Below are positions 1 to 25,600 of a DNA stretch of 64,000 bases, piece after piece. Both the position numbers and the translations under genes were made by a program. This DNA is from Lepisosteus oculatus. Taxonomy: Eukaryota; Chordata; Actinopteri; Semionotiformes; Lepisosteidae. Below the pieces are notes generated by a model. The model had not been told where the DNA came from. It worked only from the letters and a program-made list of their open reading frames with translations, and did no database searches. The stretch lies in the NCBI RefSeq assembly GCF_040954835.1, contig NC_090716.1, positions 1,785,605-1,849,604 on the forward strand, in the 5' to 3' direction. Position 1 is the first letter of the stretch. Every line of letters begins with the position of its first letter.

Positions 1-516
1 CAGCTCCCAGCTGGCAGCCCCACTGGACCTCAGCAGTGTGAGCCTGGTCAGTACCTGGATGGGAGACTCCTGGGAAAGCTGAGGCTGCTGCTGGAAGAGG
101 TGTTAGTGGGGCCAGTAGGGGGCGCTCACCCTGCGGTCTGTGTGGGTCCTAATGCCCCAGTATAGTGACAGGGACACTGTACTGTAAAAAGGCGCCGTCC
201 TTCAGATAAGACATAAAACTGAGGTCCTGACTCTCTGTGGTCATTAAAAATCCCAGGACGTTTCTCAAAAAGAGTAGGGGTGTAACCCCGATGTCCTGGC
301 TAAATTTCCCCCTGGCCTTTACCAGTCATGGCCTCCTAATAACCCCCCTCTCTGAACTGGCTTCCTCACTCTGCTCTCCTCCCCACTGAGAGCTGGTGTG
401 TGTGAGAGGACTGGAGCATCATCCAGGTGGGGCTGCACACTGGTGGGGGTGGAGGGGATCCCCATGACCTGTAACGAGCTCTGAATACAGGGCTCGTATA
501 AGTGTCAGGAGTTACT
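1..516 (+). mobile_element. 5S rRNA-derived SINE, copy 1
   Basis: The segment around 35-90 (AGCCTGGTCAGTACCTGG, then ATGGGAGAC and CCTGGGAA) resembles the internal promoter and 3' half of vertebrate 5S rRNA, as in SINE3-type elements. A long unique body follows, then a tail ending in TATAAGTGTCAGGAGTTA. Near-identical copies lie at 3311-3786 (-), 38585-38960 (-), 48045-48600 (-), 57123-57650 (+) and 57875-58005 (+), which shows it is a dispersed family. The 5' part may extend beyond the window. The 5S origin is inferred from similarity by eye. Confidence 0.75.
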
Positions 517-1762
517 GATTTGAATTCCACACTTTTTGCTCTTTACCCAAGTATTTTGTGTGATTCTTTACTGCTTCACTACAGTGCCCTGGAGGGAAAA
601 TCGGAAAATATCCAAAAAAAAAGTCAGATCCGGTCAGCATATATCCGGTCAGTTTAACTTCTAAACGGTTAACTATCATCAGCGGTTGGAATCCAGTACC
701 GGAGTAGGTGGGGCTGTGTTTTCACCCGGCCCTCTGCAGCCGGTGACGCTGTTTCCCAGCCGGAGGGTTTGAGTGTTACAGCCGGCACGGGTGCCGATGG
801 AGGTGTCGGGGGTGGCAGCCGCGGGCAAGTTGCGCGTTTGTTATCATAGACCCTAGCGAAGACTCCACGCGTCCCCACGTCTCCCGTGGAGTGAAACCTG
901 CCTCTGCAGCCCCGGCCACAGCCACGGAATCAGGAGCGGCCGCTTCTGAGGGGGAAAAGGTACCGGTTGTTGTCGTTCGGCGACTTTTGCGCTGTGCACC
1001 GTGGTGGAAGGAGCAGAGGGGGTTGTAGTTACTTTTGAGCGCTGTCACCTATTTAAAGAAAGAAACCCGAGTGTCAGACCCCTGCTGAGCCCTTGATTCG
1101 CTTTTAAAACGAGGTTTTATCTGCGCTGGGGGCATTAGGGCGTGTGTCAGGTATTAAGTAATGGGCTTTGGCGAGTCTGAACACGGTTGGAGAGCAATTC
1201 TGTGTCTCACTGGACTCACAAGGTTCCGTCGACACTGCGCTCCGGTACAGTAACTAAGCCCTCACACCACGTACATGTCATTCTCATAATATTTTTGCCA
1301 TTGCCGGTGATACTTGTTTTTATTGTAGCCTAACCGATGGCGATTAAATATTAATCTTGCAGCGCTGAAACAAGTAGGGAAGCAGGGCACAGAGCAGTCG
1401 GAGTGCATGTTGCGGTGCAGCACCTGTGTCCACCTTCGTCAGCGGTGGAGTTTGCGGTTGTATTGAGCTGTTGTATGCAGTTTCCCTGGGGCTTGTGCTC
1501 TGCTGCAGCTCTCTCCCAGCCGGTACCGTGCCCGGGACAGGGAGAGCGCTTTCTGGGTCAGCCGGATAGACGTGCTGTTGGGGGGGGCTTGAATTTTAAT
1601 CTGCACGGCACGCACTTCCGTTATGAGACCGTGCGCCGGCCCGGGAGGTGTTAGTGTCGTGGTTCCTCTGGACCGGGGGCCAAGGAGCTGACTGCTCAGA
1701 GGAACTCATCCGGCTGGCTTGTCGATGGAGCCAACACTGCCACACACACATACACTGTGTGT

Positions 1763-1825
<63 letters not shown>

Positions 1826-1963
1826 GTCCTGCCCTCTCCTGTCTCTCTCTCTCCCCTCCTCTCCCGTCTCTCTCTCTCTCCTCCTCTCCCGTCCTGCTCT
1901 CTCTCTCTCTCTCTCTCTCTCCTCCTCTCCCGTCCTGCCCTCTCCTGTCTCTCTCTCTCAGCC
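517..1963 (+). promoter_or_regulatory. gtf2h1 upstream region, probable promoter and 5' UTR exon
   Basis: No coding sequence is evident here. The first coding exon of gtf2h1 is preceded by a splice acceptor (AG at 1960-1961, two bases before the ATG), so a non-coding first exon must lie upstream. CpG-rich stretches at about 670-1050 and 1480-1680 are the best promoter candidates. I could not choose a 5' UTR donor with confidence. Bases 1767-1960 are almost pure CT repeat and form the pyrimidine tract of that acceptor. Confidence 0.4.
1767..1960 (+). repeat. (CT)n-rich microsatellite at the gtf2h1 first coding exon acceptor
   Basis: An uninterrupted CT run of about 55 bases is followed by CT blocks broken by short CCTCCTC, GTCCTG and GTCTC segments, and ends directly at the AG of the acceptor. 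It serves as a roughly 190-base polypyrimidine tract. Length variation here could affect recognition of the exon carrying the start codon; that consequence is inference. Confidence 0.9.
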
Positions 1964-16292
<14,329 letters not shown>

Positions 16293-16689
16293 GGGGGGGG
16301 GGGGGCGCAGACGCGGCCCCCCAGGAGGCGGGAGAGGACTCCGGCCCCAGGCGGGGAGCTGGAATTTTCTTCTGGGGGGGGCGAGGAATGAGGCCCAGCT
16401 CTGCGGTCCGTGGACAGGAACGACCCCCCCGCCTCCTGCAGATGAATTTCCTTTCGCCGTCCCGTTCCTCTCCCGGGGGGTGGGAACGCCGCGCAGGGCC
16501 TGCAAGCCCCCCGGGGGTCCGGGGACAAGCCAAGACTCGCGAAGCAATACTCTGCTCCCCGGAGCGAAACCCTGCCCCCCAGCGTCTGCGGACAGCAGGA
16601 GCCGACTCTGAATTCCCCGGCTTTCCGGCGCCTGGCGTCCGGCGCTCTGGAGCGGAGCGGAGCTGGGAATCTCCGAGGCCCTGCAGGCA

Positions 16690-17322
16690 GCCCCGTGGAC
16701 AGCCGTGTGTCCGTCTCCTGCGGCGCTGGACACACTCGAGGCCCTGTGGACAGCCGTGTGTCCCTCTCCTGTGGACAGCCGTGTGTCCCTCTCCTGTGGA
16801 CAGCCGTGTGTCCCTCTCCTGCGGCACTGGACACGCTCGAGGCCCTCTGGACAGCCGTGTGTCCGTCTCCCGTGGACAGCCGTGTGTCCGTCTCCTGCGG
16901 CGCTGGACACGCTCCAGGCCCTGTGGACAGCGTGTGTCCGTCTCCTGTGGCGCTGGACACGCTCGAGGCCCTCTGGACAGCCGTGTGTCCGTCTCCCGTG
17001 GACAGCCGTGTGTCCGTCTCCTGCGGCGCTGGACACGCTCGAGGCCCTGTGGACAGCCGTGTGTCCGTCCCTGCGGCGCTGGACACGCTCCAGGCCCTGT
17101 GGACAGCGTGTGTCCATCTCCTGTGGACAGCCATGTGTCCGTCTCCTGTGGACAGCCATGTGTCCGTCTCCTGTGGACAGCCGTGTGTCCGTCTCCTGCG
17201 GCGCTGGACACGCTCGAGGCCCTGTGGACAGCCATGTGTCCGTCTCCTGCGGCGCTGGACACGCTCGAGGCCCTGTGGACAGCCATGTGTCCGTCTCCTG
17301 CGGCGCTGGACACGCTCGAGGC
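16690..17322 (+). repeat. Minisatellite in the gtf2h1 3' UTR
   Basis: Modules GTGTGTCCGTCTCCTG, CGGCGCTGGACACGCTCGAG and GCCCTGTGGACAGCC combine into units of about 25 and 51 bp. CpG is frequent. The array would be part of the mature mRNA if the distal poly(A) site is used. Confidence 0.9.
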
Positions 17323-17626
17323 TGGGTCGGGGGGTGGTTTGTGCAGAACTGGGCTTTGACTGTTGTTCATCGTTTTTATTCTCCATTTGGTTTCGGTTGA
17401 CTTTGTACCCCCCTCGTCCCCGGGAGCGAGGAGAGAGAGGGGGGGACGAGGGTGGCGGGGGTTTCGTCGGCCGGCCTGGGAACGCCGGTGGCCTGTGACC
17501 TTTTATTTATCTCGGAAGGGAGAAGGCCAACTGCCATTTTTTTTTTTAGAAAATTAAAGGTTTGGAAGCGTATTTACAGCGGGGTTCCGTTCGCGAACTC
17601 ACATTGTCTAGTTTTTAGTGGTGTCC

Positions 17627-17632
17627 AATAAA
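17627..17632 (+). terminator. gtf2h1: Poly(A) signal AATAAA, gtf2h1
   Basis: A canonical AATAAA is followed within 20 bases by a GT-rich stretch (CCTTGTGTAAG). It is the first good signal after the stop codon. Confidence 0.7.
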
Positions 17633-17650
17633 ATGGCCGACCTTGTGTAA

Positions 17651-19673
17651 GAAGACTCTGGCCTCTTCTCCTTCCTCCTGGGCCTCGTCCACAGCCTGGC
17701 CCGCGGGGGGGCTGGGGGACAGGGGGCGCCTGCTCCTGGCCAGAGGGACCCCAGTCTCTCCGGCTGCCCCCATCTTACAGCAGCCCCTCCCCCGCCGCGT
17801 GTGGTGTTTTAAGGGGAGCTGTTTTCACAGTTTGGGTTATAAAGAATTGGCACTGATGAGCGCATTTCACCACGGTGAAAATAAAATCTACACCGGAATC
17901 TGTAAAACCTCCAGTTTACAGCACAGAATAGCCTGGGAGCAGCCGGCGGGAGAGCATGCGAACTCCACACAGACAGTCGAAGCTGTGTGGCCGCGGTGCT
18001 GACCGCTGCCCCAGCGCGAGTCCAGGGACTGGAACCCGCACCACCATGGGTCTGGCCTCCTCTCTCCCCTCCCAGCAGCGCCCAGGAAGGCTCGGGGCCC
18101 GTCTCCCCTGTCCCTGTGTCCCTGCCGCGGGGGGGGGGGACATGCGAACTCCACACAGACGGCTCCGCTCGGGAAGGGGCCCGGGTCCGCCTGCAGTGGG
18201 TCAGTCCACTGCCCCAGCTCGTTCGGCAGGGCGAGTAGAGGGAGGCTCCCTGCTGGGGAGAACCGGACCGGACCGGACCCGACCCGACCCGGCGCCTCTG
18301 ACGTCCTTCTCCCGCGAGCTGGCCGCCACATGCTGACGTCACGTGGCTCCCAGGCGCGTGCAAAAGCATGAAGCCTTTATTTTCGGCTGTTTGCCGACAC
18401 GGAGCTGCCAAATAACTCCACCAGACTGGAAGGGCAGGAGGCAGGAAGGCCTGTACCAGAGATTCAATACGGGGGGGGAATGCAAGAGGGTGACACACCC
18501 CCCTCCATCTGTACGCCGCTCTCTCGCGAGTGACGCCACAGCACGAGGAGCGCGGCGCCCCCCCCCTCCCCATCCAGCGGCCCGGCCTGCGTGCCAGCAC
18601 GGTATTAATGCGCCCCGGGCGGAAAGTAGTCCCGATCAGGAAGGCAGACGGGCAGCTCGAGCTGCAGTCGGGGCTCGCGCGGGGGGAATTCCGGCATCTG
18701 GACGCCGCCGGCGCGAGGAGGGCGTGACGCCGCGACGCGGGGACCCGGGGACCCCGGCGCCGGAGAGCAGGGGTGCGAGCCCCAGGTAGGCAGGCAGGCT
18801 CCGCCGCACCCCGTTCTGCACGCCGCCCCCGGCCGGGCTGTCCGGGTGACAGGCAGGCGGGGAGCCCCCTGTGAGCCGCGATTCGCTGGGCGCGTCTGGG
18901 GGACAGGAGGGCAGGCAGCGGGGTCTCAGACTTGCGGGGTTTGACTTCCTCCTCTGCTGACAGTGACCCTGAACGTCTTTAGTCAGTGTTGCTCGAGGAG
19001 ACCCGACGGGCTAGCGGGGGGGTGTGTGTGTGTGTGGATCGTGCTCGCTTTCGGTTTTACTCTGCCGCTGTGTGTGTGCGCTCAGCGCCGCCGGTCTTCC
19101 GAGCAGCCCCGGCATCGCGACCTGCCCTCTCCGCCCTGTCCCGGGAGAGCGCGCCTCTGCGGGTTTCCAGCCGGGGAGGTGGCCTGTCCCCCCTGCAGGC
19201 AGGCGGGGTCGGGGTGCGGGACTGTCGCCGCGGGGCGCGGCCGCCAGCTGGAGGAAATGCGGCTCCTCGCGCTCGGCGGCCCAGTCATGTGACCCCGGAG
19301 AGGGTGATCCTGGCGCACGTGCTGGGTGGGGGTGCGGGGTCAGAGACCGGCGGCAGCTGCAGACGTCAGGAGGCTGGGATCGGGATCGGGGTACCCCGGG
19401 ACAGAGCCGCTCTCGGTCCTCGTCCTAGTGGGGCCAGCTGACGGATGTGTCTCCTCTCCTGCAGAGACTGGAGCACGGGGCTCTGATCGCCAGACTGTGA
19501 GGGTCCCCCTCACCCCTGGACTGGCAGTGTGGGGTACCAGGGGCTGCCCCTCAACCCGGCCCCGACAGTTTGGGGTAACAGTAGCTCACCTCCCTCCCCC
19601 CAGTCCCATCAGTGTGGGGTGCCATGTGAGTGGGGCTCTGTCCACTGTGTCCACCGTGTCCACTGTGTCCACC
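17651..19673 (+). promoter_or_regulatory. gtf2h1-hps5 intergenic region with probable hps5 promoter and 5' UTR
   Basis: The first part contains old repeat fragments: an inverted piece of the unclassified repeat at 17815-17935, and two minus-strand SINE pieces containing GCGAACTCCACACAGAC at about 17950 and 18140. Bases 18530-19460 are CpG-rich and are the likely hps5 promoter. An AG at 19463-19464 after a pyrimidine tract may start the exon that carries the hps5 start codon. No transcription start can be fixed. Confidence 0.4.
17815..17935 (-). repeat. Unclassified dispersed repeat, copy C (fragment)
   Basis: On the minus strand the blocks TGCTGTAAACTGGAGGTTTT, ATTTTATTTTCACCGTGGTG and GCGCTCATCAGTGCC match the 3' portion of copies A and B (near 4555-4610 and 14890-14965). 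Confidence 0.6.
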
Positions 19674-22600
19674 ATGTCCACCGTGCCCACCGTGCCTGAG
19701 CCCTGCAGCCACGTGCTGGCCGAGCTGGACAGCCTGGACCCGCTGCTGTCCGCCCTGCGCCTGGACTCCAGCAGGCTGAAGGTAGCATCGCCGGCCCTGC
19801 GCCGCGGCCGCCGTCCTCGTCCTCGTGTCCGCCGTCCTCACGGCCCTCCTCTCCCTGCGCAGTGCACCGGCCTGGCGGCGTCCCGCAGGTGGCTGGCGCT
19901 GGGCACCTCGGCCGGCGCGCTGCACCTCCTCCAGCGAGAGGGCTGGAAGCAGAGGCTCATCCTCACGCACAAGGTGAGGCGCTGTCCCCCCCGTCCCTCC
20001 CCCTGTCCCGCCGGCTGTGTGTCTGTGAGGCGCTGTCCCGCCCCCCTGTCCCGCCGGCTGTGTGTCTGTGAGGCGCTGTCCTGCCTGCCGTCCCGCCTGC
20101 TGTGTGTCTGTGAGGTGCTGTCCCACCCCCCTGTCCCGTGTGTCTGTGAGGCACTGTCCTGCCTGCTGTCCCACTCCCCTGTCCAGCCTGCTGTCCTGCC
20201 CCCGTGTCCCACCTGCTGTGTGTCTGCAGCTGCCAGTGTGATGGAGACACGTCTTCCTGTCTCTCTTCATCTCCACAGGAGGGAGCTATTACTCAGGTGG
20301 CCTGCTGTCCTCATGATGAAGACTTTGTTGCTGTTGCATTAAGGTAGAGAACACTAGTGTTGGTGTGAACTGTAGTGCAGGTGTGGTGTTCTACCTGTCT
20401 CTCTCTGTCTCTCAGTAAAGGGCTGGTGCTCTACCTGTCTCTCTCAGTAAAGGGCTGGTGCTCTACCTGTCTCTCTCAGTCTCTCTCAGTAAAGGGGCTG
20501 GTGCTCTACCTGTCTCTCTCTGTCTCTCAGTAAAGGGCTGGTGCTCTACCTGTCTCTCTCTGTCTCTCAGTAAAGGGGCTGGTGCTCTACCTGTCTCTCT
20601 CTGTCTCTCAGTAAAGGGGCTGGTGCTCTACCTGTCTCTCTCTGTCTCTCAGTAAAGGGCTGGTGCTCTACCTGTCTCTCTCTGTCTCTCAGTAAAGAGG
20701 CTGGTGCTCTACCTGTCTCTCTCTGTCTCTCAGGAAGGGGCTGGTGCTCTACCTGTCTCTCTCTGTCTCTCAGGAAGGGGCTGGTGCTCTACCTGTCTCT
20801 CTCTGTCTCTCAGGAAGGGGCTGGTGCTCTACCTGTCTCTCTCTGTCTCTCAGTAAAGGGCTGGTGCTCTACCTGTCTCTCTCTGTCTCTCAGTAAAGGG
20901 GCTGGTGCTCTACCTGTCTCTCTCAGTAAAGGGCTGGTGCTCTACCTGTCTCTCTCAGTCTCTCTCAGTAAAGGGGCTGGTGCTCTACCTGTCTCTCTCT
21001 GTCTCTCAGTAAAGGGCTGGTGCTCTACCTGTCTCTCTCTGTCTCTCAGTAAAGGGGCTGGTGCTCTACCTGTTTCTCTCTGTCTCTCAGTAAAGGGCTG
21101 GTGCTCTACCTGTCTCTCTCTGTCTCTCAGTAAAGGGCTGGTGCTCTACCTGTCTCCCTCTGTCTCTCAGTAAAGGGCTGGTGCTCTACCTGTCTCTCTC
21201 AGTAAAGGGCTGGTGCTCTACCTGTCTCTCTCTGTCTCTCAGTAAAGGGCTGGTGCTCTACCTGTCTCTCTCTGTCTCTCAGTAAAGGGGCTGGTGCTCT
21301 ACCTGTCTCTCTCTGTCTCTCAGGAAGGGGCTGGTGCTCTACCTGTCTCTCTCTGTCTCTCAGTAAAGGGCTGGTGCTCTACCTGTCTCTCTCTGTCTCT
21401 CAGTAAAGGGCTGGTGCTCTACCTGTCTCTCTCTGTCTCTCAGTAAAGGGCTGGTGCTCTACCTGTCTCTCTCTGTCTCTCAGTAAAGGGGCTGGTGCTC
21501 TACCTGTCTCTATCTGTCTCTCAGGAAGGGGCTGGTGCTCTACCTGTCTCTCTCTGTCTCTCAGTAAAGGGGCTGGTGCTCTACCTGTCTCTCTCTGTCT
21601 CTCAGTAAAGGGCTGGTGCTCTACCTGTCTCTCTCTGTCTCTCAGTAAAGGGCTGGTGCTCTACCTGTCTCTCTCTGTCTCTCAGTAAAGGGCTGGTGCT
21701 CTACCTGTCTCCCTCTGTCTCTCAGTAAAGGGGCTGGTGCTCTACCTGTCTCTCTCTGTCTCTCAGTAAAGGGCTGGTGCTCTACCTGTCTCTCTCTGTC
21801 TCTCAGTAAAGGGCTGGTGCTCTACCTGTCTCTCTCTGTCTCTCAGTAAAGGGCTGGTGCTCTACCTGTCTCTCTCTGTCTCTCAGTAAAGGGCTGGTGC
21901 TCTACCTGTCTCTCTCTGTCTCTCAGTAAAGGGCTGGTGTTCTACCTGTCTCTCTCTGTCTCTCAGGAAGGGGCTGGTGCTCTACCTGTCTCTCTCTGTC
22001 TCTCAGTAAAGGGCTGGTGCTGGTCTGGGAGCTGCAGCTGGAGAGACGGGGCCGGCCGGAGAGGGTCTGCATGTCCTGGGAGCACCGGGGCCACGATGTC
22101 ACCGCGCTGTGCTGGGACACCTCGTCGCTGCGCCTCTTCGTCGGTGACTCCGTGGGGAAGGTGTCCTGCCTGCGCGTCGGATCCTCCCGCACGGGCAAGG
22201 CAGGGTCCCGGGTGCCGCGGGCGTAGCTGGGGGGCTTCAGCACATCCTGCGCTGACTGTGAACCTCTGTGCCACAGAGTGCCCATCCTGCACGGTGCGTC
22301 TCTGAAGGGCATCTGGCTGTTTCTCTCTCTGCCTGCAGGGGGCAGCGTTCGTGATCTTCCCGGTGCAGACCATCACCACAGTGGACTCCCGTGTGGTCCA
22401 GCTGGGCTACCAGGACGGCCGTCTGCTTGTGTCCTCGCTGACGCGCTGCTACCTGTGTGACACAGAGAGGTGATCGCCCGACCTCCTGACCCGTCTCGAG
22501 GGCCGAAGCTTTTTTTAGAGATCTCCCAGGAAACACTCGTACTCTCATTGCACAGCAGCCTTATCTGTGTAGCAGTGCATGTTTTACAGTCAGACTCCCA

Positions 22601-25600
22601 GTGCACAGCAGTCTGATCCACTCCAGGTGTGACAGTGCTGTCAGACTCCCAGTGCACAGCAGTCTGATCCACTCCAGGTGTGACAGTGCTGTCAGACTCC
22701 CAGTGCACAGCAGTCTGATCCACTCCAGGTGTGACAGTGCAGTCAGTCAGACTCCCAGTGCACAGCAGTCTGATCCTCTCCAGGTGTGACAGTGCAGTCA
22801 GACTCCCAGTGCACAGCAGTCTGATCCACTCCAGGTGTGACAGTGCAGTCAGTCAGACTCCCAGTGCACAGCAGTCTGATCCTCTCCAGGTGTGACAGTG
22901 CAGTCAGACTCCCAGTGCACAGCAGTCTGATCCGCTCCAGGTGTGACAGTGCTGTCAGTCAGACTCCCAGTGCACAGCAGTCTGATCCGCTCCAGGTGTG
23001 ACAGTGCAGTCAGTCAGACTCCCAGTGCACAGCAGTCTGATCCTCTCCAGGTGTGACAGTGCAGTCAGACTCCCAGTGCACAGCAGTCTGATCCGCTCCA
23101 GGTGTGACAGTGCAGTCAGTCAGACTCCCAGTGCGCAGCAGTCTGATCCGCTCCAGGTGTGACAGAGCTGTCAGTCAGACTCCCAGCGCACAGCAGTCTG
23201 GTCCGCTCCAGGCTTTACACTGCATGTCTCATGCTGTTGATCAGACTCCCGCTTAATAGCATTTTCGGTCCACTCCGGGTTTTACACTATTGCCAGTCAG
23301 ACTCCCTCTGCACTGTTTTGATCCTTTTGATCCAGGTTTTACACCACTGCCAGACAGGCTCCCAGTGCACAGCCTTCTAATCCACCACAAGCTTTGCAGT
23401 GTTGCCAGTCAGACTCCCATCGCTCAGCATTTTGAGCCACTCCAGGTTTTACCAGATGTGTTAACAGAGCAAGGAAGCCTCTATGTTCAAACAAGTTTGA
23501 GGGGTGTAACGTGATGTGGGTATTTTGCTGACAACGGAGCAGGTCTGAATTGTCCAGCTGCTGGACATCTGTACTGGAGCCCAGCAGCTGGTAAGACCCG
23601 GAGTGGATCGGATGTAGTAGTGCGTCGTGGTGGACTCGTGCACCTGGACTCACGCTGGGATGTTCCCTCTTCCAGGGAAAAGTTCTGGCGGATCGGGAAC
23701 AAGGAGCGGGATGGAGAGTACGGGGCCTGCTTCTTCCCGCAGACCCGGAGCTTGGGGGGCACATCGCCCCTGATCTGCTGCGCTCGGCCGGGGTCCCGCG
23801 TCTGGGAGGCCAGCTTCAGCGGGGAGGTGCTGAGCACCCACCAGTTCAAACAGCTGCTGGCCTGCGCCCCCCTGCCCCTGGTCACTCACCGGTGAGGACA
23901 GCACCCGCGTGTCCGGTCTGAGAGAGAGGAGCCGAGTGTGTCTCACAGGTCCTGTGTGTTTCTCTAGAACAGCACCAGTGTCTCCGGCCTGAGAGAGAGG
24001 AGCTGAGTGTGTCTCACAGGTTCTGTGTGTTGCTTTAGAACAGCACCAGTGTCTCCGGTCTGAGAGAGAGGAGCTGAGTGTGTCTCACAGGTCCTGTGTG
24101 TTGCTCTAGAACAGCACCAGTGTCTCCGGCCTGAGAGAGAGGAGCTGAGTGTGTCTCACAGGTTCTGTGTGTTGCTTTAGAACAGCACCAGTGTCTCCGG
24201 TCTGAGAGAGAGGAGCTGAGTGTGTCTCACAGGTCCTGTGTGTTGCTCTAGAACAGCACCCGCGTGTCCGGTCTGAGAGAGAGGAGCTGAGTGTGTCTCA
24301 CAGGTCCTGTGTGTTACTCTAGAACAGCACCAGCGTCTCCGGTCTGAGAGAGAGGAGCTGAGTGTGTCTCACAGGTCCTGTGTGTTGCTCTAGAACAGCA
24401 CCCGCGTGTCCGGTCTGAGAGAGAGGAGCAGAGTGTGTCTCACAGGTCCTGTGTGTTACTCTAGAACAGCACCAGTGTCTCCGGTCTGAGAGAGAGGAGC
24501 TGAGTGTGTCTCACAGGTCCTGTGTGTTGCTCTAGAACAGCACCAGTGTGTCTGGTCTGAGAGAGAGGAGCTGAGTGTGTCTCACAGGTCCTGTGTGTTG
24601 CTCTAGAACAGCACCCGCGTGTCCGGTCTGAGAGAGAGGAGCTGAGTGTGTCTCACAGGTCCTGTGTGTTGCTCTAGAACAGCACCAGTGTGTCTGGTCT
24701 GAGAGAGAGGAGCTGAGTGTGTCTCACAGGTCCTGTGTGTTGCTCTAGAACAGCACCCGCGTGTCCGGTCTGAGAGAGAGGAGCTGAGTGTGTCTCACAG
24801 GTCCTGTGTGTTGCTCTAGAACAGCACCAGTGTGTCTGGTCTGAGAGAGAGGAGCTAAGTGTGTCTCACAGGTCCTGTGTGTTACTCTAGAACAGCACCA
24901 GTGTCTCCGGCCTGAGAGAGAGGAGCTGAGTGTGTCTCACAGGTCCTGTGTGTTGCTCTAGAACAGCACCAGTGTCTCCGGCCTGAGAGAGAGGAGCTGA
25001 GTGTGTCTCACAGGTCCTGTGTGTTGCTCTAGAACAGCACCAGTGTGTCTGGTCTGAGAGAGAGGAGCTGAGTGTGTCTCACAGGTCCTGTGTGTTGCTC
25101 TAGAACAGCACCAGTGTCTCCGGTCTGAGAGAGAGAGGAGCTGAGTGTGTCTCACAGGTCCTGTGTGTTGCTCTAGAACAGCACCAGTGTCTCCGGTCTG
25201 AGAGAGAGGAGCTGAGTGTGTCTCACAGGTCCTGTGTGTTACTCTAGAACAGCACCAGTGTGTCCGGTCTGAGAGAGAGGAGCTGAGTGTGTCTCACAGG
25301 TCCTGTGTGTTGCTCTAGAACAGCACCAGTGTGTCCGGTCTGAGACAGAGGAGCTGAGTGTGTCTCACAGGTCCTGTGTGTTGCTCTAGAACAGCACCCG
25401 CGTGTCCGGTCTGAGAGAGAGGAGCTGAGTGTGTCTCACAGGTCCTGTGTGTTGCTCTAGAACAGCACCCGCGTGTCCGGTCTGAGAGAGAGGAGCTGAG
25501 TGTGTCTCACAGGTCCTGTGTGTTGCTCTAGAACAGCACCAGTGTGTCCGGTCTGAGAGAGAGGAGCTGAGTGTGTCTCACAGGTCCTGTGTGTTACTCT

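Larger units (their letters stand above)
16293..17650 (+). other. gtf2h1: gtf2h1 3' UTR
   Basis: The region runs from the stop codon to just past the AATAAA at 17627-17632. It is GC-rich at the start and contains a 630-bp minisatellite (16690-17322). Confidence 0.75.

Noticed and set aside
20-110. Possible functional 5S rRNA gene
   Set aside because: Only part of the 5S sequence is present, it is diverged, and it continues into a shared SINE body.
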